From positions 118,337 to 182,336 of the forward strand of contig JBNKWZ010000028.1 in the NCBI GenBank assembly GCA_050300015.1: DNA of 64,000 bases. Reading direction: 5' to 3'. The stretch's first letter is position 1. Each line of letters opens with the position of its first letter. Source of the DNA: CAYZQH01 sp050300015 (GTDB taxonomy: Bacteria; Pseudomonadota; Gammaproteobacteria; Pseudomonadales; Cellvibrionaceae). Made by a program: the position numbers and the translations under genes. Positions 46,701 through 53,089 of this stretch are shown here, one piece after another. Below the pieces are notes generated by a model, which saw only the letters and a program-made list of their open reading frames with translations, made no database searches and was not told the DNA's origin.

Positions 46701-47992
46701 CCCTGTGATTCACTGTCGAGGGAAGATTCCAAGGCACTGTCTTCGTCCGTCAACAACTCATCTGCTGCCAAAACAGAAGTATCTTCAATCGCCGTGTCTT
46801 CCTTTTGGTCTGCTAACACGGTTTCAATTTGCGTGATCTGTGTGTCGTTCGCATCTAGTTCAAATTCGTTTTCCTGCTGAGCAATAACATCTTCTTGGGA
46901 TTGCCCTTCGGGTATATCAATGACCGCATCTTGCGCTTCTTCTATCACGCGCTCGATTTCAGTAACCACTGTCGCGACTACCGTTTCCGTCAAAGTATTG
47001 ACCGTCGCTTCGGCAATACCCAAATCGCGTAGCTGCTGAATGGAATCCTTAATTTGGTTGATGATGCTTTTCACTACTCGGTGAACGATCGGGTTTACCG
47101 TGACGGGATTAGGCTCGCCGGTAGCATCCACATCTTCAGGATCGGTAATGGACTGAATGGCTAAGGCTTTTTTGGCTCCGTTCTCGTCCGTTTTCACCAC
47201 TAGCGCGCGCACTTGTAATTTGCCTAGGCACTGCATGGTTTTACGTAAGTTTTCATCGCTAATACTGGTATCGATTGTCCAGTCGAACACAAACGTACTG
47301 CCTACGGCGTTGGCTTTATTGGTACATTTGTTGGTCACGGATGCGGCATGGGTCTCAATATAATTTCGTACATGAGAAGCGCGCACCCGGTAGTTCCCCT
47401 CGGCATCGGTTTTCACCGTGGCAATGGGGTTAGCGAAATCCACATCCGTGAGCAGATAGACAGACACCAGCGCTGATGCCGGCACCATATCGGCACTGGA
47501 TAGCGTCGCACTCGATGCTTCACCGGCTTGAAAGATCACCCCTTTGCTTTGCTGCTGCGACGCCACCGCAGGATCATAGACCTTTCGCTGTATGGCTTTT
47601 GACTGAGCTGTTTGAGCATCAGGGAAACGCGTCACTGTGCCCGCAAGCGCCACTGGGCTGGCATTACCACTAGAACTACTACTGGAACTGGTGGTAGAAC
47701 TGCTGCTGGAAGTGGAACTGGTGGTAGAACTACTACTGGAAGTGGAACTACTGCTGGAACTGGTACTAGAACCGCTACTGGAGCTAGTAGAGGAAGTGCT
47801 AGAGCTGGTACTAGAGGAAGTTGTGCTAGAAGTACTTGAAGAAGAGGTTGAACTACTGCTAGTACCGCCCGAAGGGTTACCACCCCCACCGCCACTTGAA
47901 CAGCCAACGATTATCATTGCCATCAAGGCGGAGACAAACGGATTTTTCAAACGCGGCAATAGTTGCGCGCAACCTTTCTTTTTACATTCCAT
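37757..47992 (-). CDS. Giant serine-rich lipoprotein (3411 aa)
   Basis: A signal segment (ALMAMIIVGC) with a lipobox cysteine is followed by Gly- and Ser-rich linkers (residues ~40-110). A ~60-residue block (ALVSVYLLTDVDFANPIATV) resembles carboxypeptidase-regulatory-like beta domains. A long helical Glu/Asp-rich part follows, then mixed beta regions. Thrombospondin type-3-like calcium repeats occur near residue 2316 (DSDEDGVMDHQDNC) and 2827-2950 (three tandem 26-residue units, then a fourth). These repeats precede two homologous ~430-residue modules (about 2350-2810 and 2950-3380) that share MQGNQV, CDNG/CDNA and FxDVSGxxxW-like blocks. It is probably anchored in the outer membrane and displayed at the surface. 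Function is unknown. The end is a good terminator. Confidence 0.88.
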   Translation of the reverse strand: MECKKKGCAQLLPRLKNPFVSALMAMIIVGCSSGGGGGNPSGGTSSSSTSSSSTSSTTSSSTSSSTSSTSSSSGSSTSSSSSSTSSSSSTTSSTSSSSSTTSSSSSSSGNASPVALAGTVTRFPDAQTAQSKAIQRKVYDPAVASQQQSKGVIFQAGEASSATLSSADMVPASALVSVYLLTDVDFANPIATVKTDAEGNYRVRASHVRNYIETHAASVTNKCTNKANAVGSTFVFDWTIDTSISDENLRKTMQCLGKLQVRALVVKTDENGAKKALAIQSITDPEDVDATGEPNPVTVNPIVHRVVKSIINQIKDSIQQLRDLGIAEATVNTLTETVVATVVTEIERVIEEAQDAVIDIPEGQSQEDVIAQQENEFELDANDTQITQIETVLADQKEDTAIEDTSVLAADELLTDEDSALESSLDSESQGLLSGLEVALSDGVTDEVNETFEGATNAELAEILGVDEAEAAAALDTTQAEQARQQRRALQRFFLSMGLSVVVHQNADNSAAVVAVNVPAPFHIPKESLPGGRGFGERNIRLFKVGEGALDAGAEYTTNANADLGLPNAEGVPQAPLYYAEPLEDVVTNLLGGSDLSVMQSAVDVAFGVVSGTLAVADAFPEAATLEELETLERAQFALVDRVKLYQDLNRRLKDSNVVSLAVVNKLMANREATVQIKRLASVIANNFTWVKRPVNLTPEGFPIFTDREEPLVGGADSVDSSEIIKALSLKLGITASETAEVLTKKLGFYAQFAPDAVQAAIQRSNFLEGDSFDLIQTLLDVYPADSAGYADLILGTDITPATPAYIQARDRVARGLTSTVPASLYGRTLTSESEINVRSALFLMDFVLQSKYLVDAGAGYFKTKTLNDTGGQAVSRWVPNFENYKFLVPGDSVTVATLVSSLLNITEVDNGALFRAVKPVLLAGVSGLPVLPEFKEQNVDEFADDFATTQADTASMSCTIQRFDNVDPDSGTEQERLSLSVFAVQYNSNTGEYYKGDELSGLTVTSEPVSGATDGRRTYTVAGLPTQVDGTYGLDYVVRLNIDAYQNTLPELFFYVDGFVPELNLCNADYPLFIGPDQQFTPVPGLGFNSDQTRYNPDDMQGMPEGIDVSNFEVPGGLLYLTAEEQAAGLGSVDFYFTSTDAGYALEGAADSQVAFAWLYGGYQSGNLVLSIDPADQLEPLFSLPSIMGSKIRNLIESITADDSLMSADLPIDAANFMQDQLVLMRDAKGKFWVLELRFIDVFSEPDGSEAAFMDIGFARVSNLGEVVVPEDAFGSGPAPSDGAAAGGVMYHKLFYGDWLVLDRPTTFSDSTITDYTGPELLPPMQVSFGDDPSYAQLAAATNGVFIRYAGENFDEKITAPEDIEAVFGTPADFTTIPVRIDAGRDGIRLLKLSFNKADKKYVMSTIPENASSYVGNLKHNNILAVFADDSDSPAYLARVVREIPADDPNANFEINLEVVDFAQLQAGGLSSEAEVVCFNDDSTTCPSAWPELVIGSDTATPVGIVYDGDYDGVPFLFDPNDQDPNIPGSAPSGGVNTGWVEGLHINMMAESDGSAGVAKSFLVETENLYPGDIQAVVLKSSIFGESAGEQVIFTCTPPKHENDEFTDYQCSSLNVDGGVSVDLHRKLSDRIVFKLTVPNDTLSALAVDAARVDVDFTINYRAPTNLDGEPFMCGSEACPARPSTIGSRSVALLGDVAVLDDLNVTLSGEEPTGLNGLNSLDVTYGLSLTGAKVPSATDYELMVFCSGSAPGEEFRPEENVNFWAPGKDDVGRSIAPRFDFDISWLGGRNCTFTLTAQLQNAAGEYVGTSSYSHELVLTGGFNPDTGFVDNEIKLGVQGSVCFSRDENDNINGVTSEGCTAETALFTVTELALNDEPRATLSLGATVVEANAGSGHMSLTEGQLMEGSIVAFNTDLSAPTPVPPSCGHITTDEFSNFCFDGTVPVAEFFEVTNGVDALQMSLSSSLTLGLRIEGPVDANGNIDLSQSGYYKLVDDVSGTAWMEIGIDVFANADGSNEIWGRFGQSSSGNYYDGSGEAVLDVTSPGSMFVATDMGQPVDFDLRYIRADEMKIAWFMPPPRKGIAGSHDVNGDGTVDVEVNYDAGVWTFVFASGLERLERFGMNGPEALTAESDGSFTVAVNESDGYVEFSLKFAEAQYNLSVEMHGNGEGYLEGYEIFGGPGDGGGPCPDCPQALFDFGLAEGDQVTLYAGDAGLNLEAGTPMVDIGIVGGSIMVSLPMEASDAKLGRFNDAAGMYEEGTAFEFARGQTYPYFVDYHSNAGASFHLELFDTGFDVVVRIYPNDNPYQGPDEGEIRDSDEDGVMDHQDNCIAVPNADQLDENMNGLGDVCDVLVAVDMTGSYLASLTPEIGAEEFDYDTNTCVPMEAGTFLMHVKMQGNQVLLDVQGEDAHLVGVVDDNGGFTLLGDDNFMPNTGQFTPGTGFTFSFSQMDSSDDGAISCMGNASVNAVLPTPVVEEQVLMGTAVNWFEADVWFDGMNTQADFEHGVVSDVGPEVQYLWEFQNNTWMDVTSDSIGDMRVVTDTGVEVVDDIYLVTGYGTDGEGAMISPTLSGMAVADVAFEIQLEAFDVSGVSVWNLVQPEFSVGIPESRLFSPGATLYHGRLSPVAPVYEVDCDYHWGSWFEANLNCDNGVIVDESTDTAGQKMPILAVNLNEVVNTTDMPPMVGVHLDRKEGMAPVMLYVMSDDSTTSGAGLHAVFMEESMNGDAPKALGMADVTSGTLGGTASLEVMIPTDLQPMLDMDGASSVVFFLDDTLDSTSLVRVAFALGEEKVMLFNDIAAGDITTDFMPDLSQLPMDGGPGGGGTGGPMDSDGDGVPDSDDPAPFDPNIPNGAPMDSDGDGVPDSDDPAPFDPNIPNGVSLDSDNDGVPDSDDPAPFDPTIPNGGEPMADLDGDQVMDKDDNCLLIPNADQADSDSDGLGDACDLAVPNMSGVYLVDMTATPGAMEFDGGLGDCVAMENQSFLMDVEMQGNQVMMHIQNDPGEGLYAIMDASGGLDVLGDDAFQAVNGQYMTGAFAFDFTETTSDDMGNIVCQGGATVSGAQPLEANAQTVLSSGVGWFWAEMFDGNGDGQPDGTEVEYGLISSGAVEQVFTLTDTGFMDTSSEAVGSNYYLTDNGAFALDDLMAVESFGTDGATVIIAPTSAGAVQMMDRKQVALKSFDVSGMPIAAAVDKALAGVLSDNVVFGAGAELYLAEITALDSSYGFHCDDDWDPWFDNNLDCDNAIFVVDDPSIGLVPATGLDDIVNSEADMAAGNLVGKIHIGEGYDAQGRFWVEAVLSSTDGTVTGGNLKAHYMQRYENGTQSTHQGDAVVVNLSNNTVIELVLPEQVKMGLNKDSDEGAPIVFVESDLETDGASMVRYGHKTLAGDAPKHEWLYNLSALDSIIGGLSSQGL
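39278..39511 (-). repeat. Three tandem 78-bp units inside the giant gene
   Basis: Three nearly identical 78-base units encode DSDGDGVPDSDDPAPFDP followed by NIPNG-like text. They are calcium-binding thrombospondin type-3-like repeats, coding, and should not be read as CRISPR. Recent tandem duplication is likely because the DNA is still very similar. Confidence 0.85.
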
Positions 47993-48556
47993 AACAATTT
48001 CCCAGTGCGATTGTCGAATATCAAATGCCCATACCCAAAAGGAGGCTTATGCAATGGATGAGTATAGACACCCATTTCTGTATCAGTAGATGGGCCTTTT
48101 TCTATTTCGCTATGAAAATAAATCTTTTATGAAACAAGCTTAGAAAACAACATTGTGCAAGCGCCAAATCGCGCCAATAATCAATATTAAACGGCCAGTG
48201 AACGACCTCTGGGCAGGAAAAATTCAGATAGGTAATAAGAATTACCTCAAGCAACTCAATTGCGACTTAATCTAAAATGTTATGAGCAGGCTGAGAGTAT
48301 CGCCGAGAAATAATCCATTCTATGGATACGATTTAGCAAGAAGAAAATTGTCCTCGCAAGAATCAATTATCGAGAATAAGCACTTTATATAGAAAGGAGC
48401 ATGTCACAACTAGACCATGTCGTTTTAAGTTGTATGCACTTCAAAACGATTGAGTCAAAATACTGTCGATCACACACGCACAAAGTAAGCCCCCTCATGA
48501 CGTCGTCTCATTTCTGACATAAGCACGCTTCAATTCATACTGAAAATAAAAACAGG
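47993..48556. other. Long intergenic region before the giant gene
   Basis: 564 bases, AT-rich. It must hold the giant gene's promoter. On the plus strand a good ribosome site AAGGAGG lies 8 bases before an 11-codon frame at 48054-48089 (MDEYRHPFLYQ), which runs into the hairpin and T-tract at 48071-48103. A second short frame at 48401-48517 follows GGAG by one base, too close for a normal ribosome site. I do not call either a gene. Confidence 0.4.
48071..48103 (+). terminator. Possible plus-strand terminator
   Basis: CCCATTT pairs with AGATGGG (one G-U) around a 10-base loop, followed by CCTTTTTCT. It would close a very short transcript carrying the 11-codon frame at 48054-48089. Confidence 0.4.
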
Positions 48557-49312
48557 TCAGGCCGTTGTCGCGCAAACTTTGCACTTTGGATCGCGGGTTA
48601 ATTTTAGTGTGCGCCAGTCGGCCTTCAGCGCGTCGTAAAAATGCACGCGCCCAATTAACGAGGTACCAAATTGGCCAAGCAGCTTTAAAGCCTCCAAAGC
48701 TTGAGCGGCACCGATGACACCAACAACAGGGCCCAGCACGCCATTTTCAGAGCAGCTGAGCGCTTGCTCGCTTATTACGTCGTACAAGCAACGATAACAA
48801 GGGCTTTGCGGCTTATTGGCATCAAACACTGTGAGTTGCCCCTCAAAGCCAATGGCCGCACCGGAGACCAAAGGGACTTTGGCTTTCCAACAAGCGGCAT
48901 TTAAAGCCGTGCGGGTAGCAAAGTTATCGCTGCAATCCAACACCACATCGGCCTTTGCAACCCAATGCGCCATCGTCGCTTCATCTAGCCGTTGGGCCAC
49001 TGGGGTGACGCGAACATCGCGGTTGAGTTGGGCCAGAGCCGCTTTTGCGGACTCCACCTTGGGCTGCTCCAAATGTGCCTCGGTGTGTATCACTTGGCGT
49101 TGGAGGTTGGTCATGGCTACCACGTCGTCATCCACCAATATCAGCTCTCCAACACCTGCCGCGGCAAGGTACAGGGCAACGGGTGACCCCAGGCCACCCA
49201 CACCAACCACCAATGCAGTACCCTGGCAAATGGCCAATTGGCCATTCACATCCACTTGCGGTAACAAGATGTGGCGGCTGTAGCGCAACAATTGGTCGTC
49301 TGTGAGTTCCAT
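48557..49312 (-). CDS. moeB: Molybdopterin-synthase adenylyltransferase
   Basis: 251 residues from ATG 49312; an earlier start at 49378 would overlap prmC and add residues without similarity. ELTDDQLLRYSRHILLPQVD, the ATP-binding VVGVGGLGSPVALYLAAAGV, TNLQRQVIH and CSDNFATR are MoeB/ThiF signatures. Two zinc-binding CxxC pairs are present: CYRCLY and CKVCATTA at the end. It adenylates the C-terminus of MoaD (or a ThiS/MoaD-like protein) for sulfur transfer to molybdopterin. It follows prmC in the hemA-prfA-prmC-moeB order usual in gammaproteobacteria, 43 bases apart. Confidence 0.93.
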   Translation of the reverse strand: MELTDDQLLRYSRHILLPQVDVNGQLAICQGTALVVGVGGLGSPVALYLAAAGVGELILVDDDVVAMTNLQRQVIHTEAHLEQPKVESAKAALAQLNRDVRVTPVAQRLDEATMAHWVAKADVVLDCSDNFATRTALNAACWKAKVPLVSGAAIGFEGQLTVFDANKPQSPCYRCLYDVISEQALSCSENGVLGPVVGVIGAAQALEALKLLGQFGTSLIGRVHFYDALKADWRTLKLTRDPKCKVCATTA

Positions 49313-49355
49313 AATGAGGTGTCGCTGTTGATGAATGAGAAAAATACGAGCCAGG

Positions 49356-50183
49356 CTATGGGCCTGCCAAGCGCGCACCGGTTACGCGCTCCTGGCCACC
49401 GTAGTCATTCCAGGTTTGTATGGTGTGATAAGGCCCGGCCAACAACAGCTCACGTACCGCTTGTGCTTGCTGCCAACCGTGCTCCAGTAAAAGTGCGCCG
49501 CCAGGGGCCAGGTACTGGGGTGCATGTTCAACAATATGGCGAAGATCAAAAAGTCCATGGTCAGCTGCCACCAATGCTGAGGTCGGCTCAAAGCGCACAT
49601 CGCCCTCCATTAAATGCGGGTCGCTGTCGTCAATATAGGGTGGGTTACTCGCAATCAAATCGAAACGCCCTTTCACGCCTTCGAACCAATAGCTTTGTAA
49701 AAAGCGCACGCGCTGCAATTGATGGCGCGCGGCGTTGGCCTTTGCCAATGCCACCGCTTGCGGCAAAATATCCACCGCCACAATGTTTGCTGCAGGTAAC
49801 TCTTTGGCAAGCGCCAAAGCAATCGCACCAGTGCCAGTGCCTAAATCTAAAATATGAGCGTTGCTAGGCAAGCCCTGCTCAAGTGCTATTTCGATTAATC
49901 TTTCCGTATCCGGGCGAGGAATTAAAGTACTGCTGTCCACATTCAGGGTTAAAGACCAAAACTCCTTTTCGCCCACCAGGTGAGCGATTGGCTCGCCTTG
50001 CGCACGCCTTTGCAACAGCGCTAGAAATGTCTGTACCTGATGGTCTGTCAACTCCGCTTCAGGATAGGCAAATAAATACGCACGACCTTTACTTAACACG
50101 TGCATTAAAAGCACTTCTACATCCAAACGCGGTGATTCAGTGGGTAGCGTTTGCGCTTTTGTCAGTGCGTGCTTAACATTCAT
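49356..50183 (-). CDS. prmC: Release factor glutamine methyltransferase
   Basis: 275 residues from ATG 50183; a TTG start at 50204 would add seven. The SAM site is ILDLGTGTGAIALALAKELP and the catalytic motif is SNPPYIDDSD, both diagnostic of PrmC/HemK. It methylates the GGQ glutamine of RF1 and RF2. It sits 68 bases after prfA, its substrate's gene, in the conserved order hemA-prfA-prmC-moeB. Confidence 0.93.
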   Translation of the reverse strand: MNVKHALTKAQTLPTESPRLDVEVLLMHVLSKGRAYLFAYPEAELTDHQVQTFLALLQRRAQGEPIAHLVGEKEFWSLTLNVDSSTLIPRPDTERLIEIALEQGLPSNAHILDLGTGTGAIALALAKELPAANIVAVDILPQAVALAKANAARHQLQRVRFLQSYWFEGVKGRFDLIASNPPYIDDSDPHLMEGDVRFEPTSALVAADHGLFDLRHIVEHAPQYLAPGGALLLEHGWQQAQAVRELLLAGPYHTIQTWNDYGGQERVTGARLAGP

Positions 50184-50251
50184 CGAAGGCAACCCCAATG
50201 TCAAAACTTGCCATGCCCTCGTAAACCAAACACCGGGGCTGACTCCGGTCG

Positions 50252-51334
50252 TTATTCCGCCAAAGCCGCCAACTGATCCGCTTGGTACTCATTCACCAAA
50301 GGTTGAATGACCTCGTCCAGCCCACCTTGCATCACTTCCTCTAATTTATACAGGGTTAAATTAATGCGATGGTCTGTGACTCGACCTTGTGGGTAATTGT
50401 AAGTGCGAATACGCTCGGAGCGATCGCCACTACCGACCAAACTCTTCCGTTCACTCGCCTGCTCAGAATGCGCTTTTTCTTCCGCGGCGCTGCTGAGTTT
50501 TGCGGCGAGTAAGCTCATGGCTTTCGCACGATTTTTGTGTTGCGAGCGTTCATCTTGACACTCCACCACAATACCGGAGGGGATATGGGTAATGCGAATG
50601 GCCGAATCGGTTTTGTTTACGTGCTGGCCGCCCGCGCCGCTGGCGCGAAAGGTATCCACTCGAATATCGGCCTTATTAATGTCGATGGCCTCTTGTTCAT
50701 CGGCTTCAGGCAAAATGGCCACAGTACACGCCGAGGTGTGGATACGCCCCTGAGATTCGGTCTCTGGCACTCGCTGAACACGGTGCGCACCCGATTCAAA
50801 TTTTAATTGAGAATACACACCCTGCCCCACCACGCGTGAAATAATCTCCTTGTAGCCACCGTGTTCTCCAGCGTTTTCGGAAATGACTTCCACTTTCCAT
50901 TTACGGCCTTCTGCATAACGCACATACATACGAAACAAATCGCCCGAAAAAATGGCCGCTTCATCGCCACCGGTACCCGCACGAATTTCCAAATACACAT
51001 TATTGTCGTCACGCGGGTCTTTGGGCAGCAATAATTTTTGAAGCTCCACTTCTAAAGGTGCCATTAAGGCTTCGGCGCTGTCGAGCTCATCGCGTGCCAT
51101 TTCGCGCATATCGGCATCCCCTTCTTTGAGCCAATTGCGCGCCTCGTTAATATCGCTTTGCACCTTGCGGTATTGCCCAAAACACTCCACCACGGGCTCC
51201 AACTCGGCGTATTCTTTAGATAACTCCCTAAACCGATTTTGGTTGGCGATGGTTTCTGGATCACTCAAAAGCGCACCGACTTCGGTGTAACGCTCACAGA
51301 GGTTTTCCAACTTTTCTACAATGGATGCTTTCAT
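50252..51334 (-). CDS. prfA: Peptide chain release factor 1
   Basis: 360 residues, standard length. The catalytic GGQ lies in GASGAGGQHVNKTDSAIRI, and TESQGRIHTSACTVAILPE is the conserved RF1 segment before it. The N-terminal coiled helix (LENLCERYTEVGALLSDPET) binds the ribosome. It reads UAA and UAG stop codons. Its start overlaps the hemA stop by four bases (ATGA). Relevance: an amber codon interrupts a gene near 63.0 kb; RF1 is intact here. Confidence 0.95.
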   Translation of the reverse strand: MKASIVEKLENLCERYTEVGALLSDPETIANQNRFRELSKEYAELEPVVECFGQYRKVQSDINEARNWLKEGDADMREMARDELDSAEALMAPLEVELQKLLLPKDPRDDNNVYLEIRAGTGGDEAAIFSGDLFRMYVRYAEGRKWKVEVISENAGEHGGYKEIISRVVGQGVYSQLKFESGAHRVQRVPETESQGRIHTSACTVAILPEADEQEAIDINKADIRVDTFRASGAGGQHVNKTDSAIRITHIPSGIVVECQDERSQHKNRAKAMSLLAAKLSSAAEEKAHSEQASERKSLVGSGDRSERIRTYNYPQGRVTDHRINLTLYKLEEVMQGGLDEVIQPLVNEYQADQLAALAE

Positions 51335-52647
51335 TTTTTCTCGCTTAAAGTTGACGGTGCGCCGTCAACCGCTGGGGGGTCTTCACTGTTTGGTAGCGCG
51401 TCTAAATCAAATAATTCATAGGCGGCTTTAATTAATTCTACGTCTTTGCGCATACCCGCTTTTTTCAAGCTTAGGGTCGGCGCATGTAAATATTTGTTGG
51501 TAAGGTTACGGCCCAACTGGGCAAGTGCCACCTCTGGTGCCGCACCGGACTGCAATTGTTTAATGGCCTTGGCCACTTCCGCGTCACGCATAACCTCCAC
51601 CTGGTTGCGAAATGCCCTTAAGGTGGGCACCACCTCAAGCGAGGCGAGCTCCTGCTCAAAATGCGAAACGCCTTCTTCCACAATTTCGGCAGCTATGGCT
51701 GCGGCCTGTTCGCGCGAGCGCATGTTTTCATCGATCACCTCTTTGAGGTCATCTACGGTGTAAAGATAAACATCCTGCAGTTTACTCACTTCGGGTTCAA
51801 TATCACGCGGGACAGCAATATCCACCATAAACATAGGCTTATGTTTGCGTTTTTTAAGAGCAGACTCCACTGTCCCCTTGCCGAGCAAGGGCAACTGACT
51901 GGCGGTGGAAGAAATCACAATATCCGCACGGTGCAGGTACTCCGGAATATCCGACAATAAAATCGCCTGCCCATCAAAAAGCTCCGCCAAGGCCACCGCA
52001 CGGCTCAAGGTTCTATTAGCCACGATCACCCGCTTCAAGCCCTGCTCAGCCAAATGCCTGGCCACCAGCTCTATGGTTTCGCCGGCACCAATCAACAGCG
52101 CGGTGTCCTGCTTGAGGTTTGAAAATATTTGCTGAGCGAGACTTACCGCCGCATAGGCCACCGATACCGGGTTTTCGCCAATGGCGGTTTCAGAGCGTAC
52201 GCGCTTAGCTACAGAGAACACCTTGTGAAAGGTGGCATGCATGCGACTGCCGATACTGCCGGCATCGGTGGCGGCGGCGTAGGCGGATTTCATCTGCCCC
52301 AGAATTTGCGGCTCGCCCAATACCAAGGAGTCCAAGCCGCTGGCCACCTTCATCATATGGCGCACCGCATCGGGGCCTGCATAGACATAGTGGCTGGCAG
52401 CAAGTTTGGCCTGGTCGGTGGCATGAAATTGGGCCATCCAGGCCAGCAAGTGCTCCGCGTTGCAGTCAGACGACTCGATATAGAGCTCTGTACGGTTGCA
52501 TGTAGACAATATCACCGCACCCTCAGCATGTACCTCTTGCGTCACAGCTTGCAAAGCGGGTTGCAACTGCTCGGGCGCAAAAGCCACCGCCTCGCGTACA
52601 TCGACAGGTGCCGTATTGTGGTTAATGCCAAAAGCCAAAAGGGTCAT
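51331..52647 (-). CDS. hemA: Glutamyl-tRNA reductase
   Basis: 438 residues. The active cysteine is in ILSTCNRTELYIE, and GEPQILGQMKSAYA, IGAGETIELVARHL and ANRTLSRAVAL mark the NADPH domain. FMVDIAVPRDIEPE is the standard block. It makes glutamate-1-semialdehyde, the first step of C5 tetrapyrrole synthesis. First gene of the hemA-prfA-prmC-moeB operon. The promoter must lie in 52648-53089, where the divergent TPR gene also starts and a repeat copy sits between them. Confidence 0.95.
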   Translation of the reverse strand: MTLLAFGINHNTAPVDVREAVAFAPEQLQPALQAVTQEVHAEGAVILSTCNRTELYIESSDCNAEHLLAWMAQFHATDQAKLAASHYVYAGPDAVRHMMKVASGLDSLVLGEPQILGQMKSAYAAATDAGSIGSRMHATFHKVFSVAKRVRSETAIGENPVSVAYAAVSLAQQIFSNLKQDTALLIGAGETIELVARHLAEQGLKRVIVANRTLSRAVALAELFDGQAILLSDIPEYLHRADIVISSTASQLPLLGKGTVESALKKRKHKPMFMVDIAVPRDIEPEVSKLQDVYLYTVDDLKEVIDENMRSREQAAAIAAEIVEEGVSHFEQELASLEVVPTLRAFRNQVEVMRDAEVAKAIKQLQSGAAPEVALAQLGRNLTNKYLHAPTLSLKKAGMRKDVELIKAAYELFDLDALPNSEDPPAVDGAPSTLSEKK

Positions 52648-53089
52648 AGAGACGCAACGTCAAGCCAGAAATAAACCGCCCATTGTCGTTTTTAAGCCTG
52701 AAGTAGGCAAGGGCCAAGGTGTGTTTAGGCCCACAAGACGGAAGAATTACCCTTAATATTAGCCCAGTAGGAATAATTGTCGGGCTCATCGTTAGGGTGC
52801 GAATGCCCCATCAATGGCCGCAAAGCCGATGGCAGCCCTAAAAATACAAGATTATGCACACATCCGCGCCAGTATTTTTGGGCGCGCAATAAAACAGCTG
52901 GGGAAATCCATTTTACTACCCGCTTAATAGTAGTCAGACTGTCTATGCCAGGGGCATTTTTTAGCCAACCATCCGTGCACTAAACCGCCAAGAAGCCAAT
53001 ACTCGCCACCCAAGGGCACTACCGGCTACAATATAGGTCAAAGCACCGAACCCATTCACTGAAGCCCGTATTTGAGCCGATTGTTCTGC
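52648..53089. other. Divergent region hemA/TPR with a repeat copy
   Basis: 442 bases. About 160 of these are repeat copy D. The remainder must hold the promoters of hemA and the TPR-lolB-ispE operon; none is clear to me. Confidence 0.4.
52770..52930. repeat. Intergenic inverted-end repeat, copy D
   Basis: Read on the minus strand from CTATTAAG at 52930: TTTTATTGCGCGCCC, then AAAAATACTGGCGCGGATGTG, then CTTGTATTTTTAGGGCT, the same blocks as copies A-C in the same order. The far part with ATGGGGCATTC is shared with copy B. The outer right end GAGCCCGACAATTATT is degenerate, so the boundary near 52770 is approximate. Confidence 0.7.

Noticed and set aside
47662..47860. Low-complexity repeats with long frames in several reading frames
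   Set aside because: They are the serine-rich linker of the giant lipoprotein; other frames are by-products.
48401..48517. 38-codon frame after a GGAG
   Set aside because: The ribosome-site-like motif is one base from the ATG, too close, and the product resembles nothing.
52811..52835. GGCTTTGCGG resembling the GACGCAAAGCC riboswitch core on one strand
   Set aside because: The rest of the aptamer is absent; it belongs to repeat copy D.
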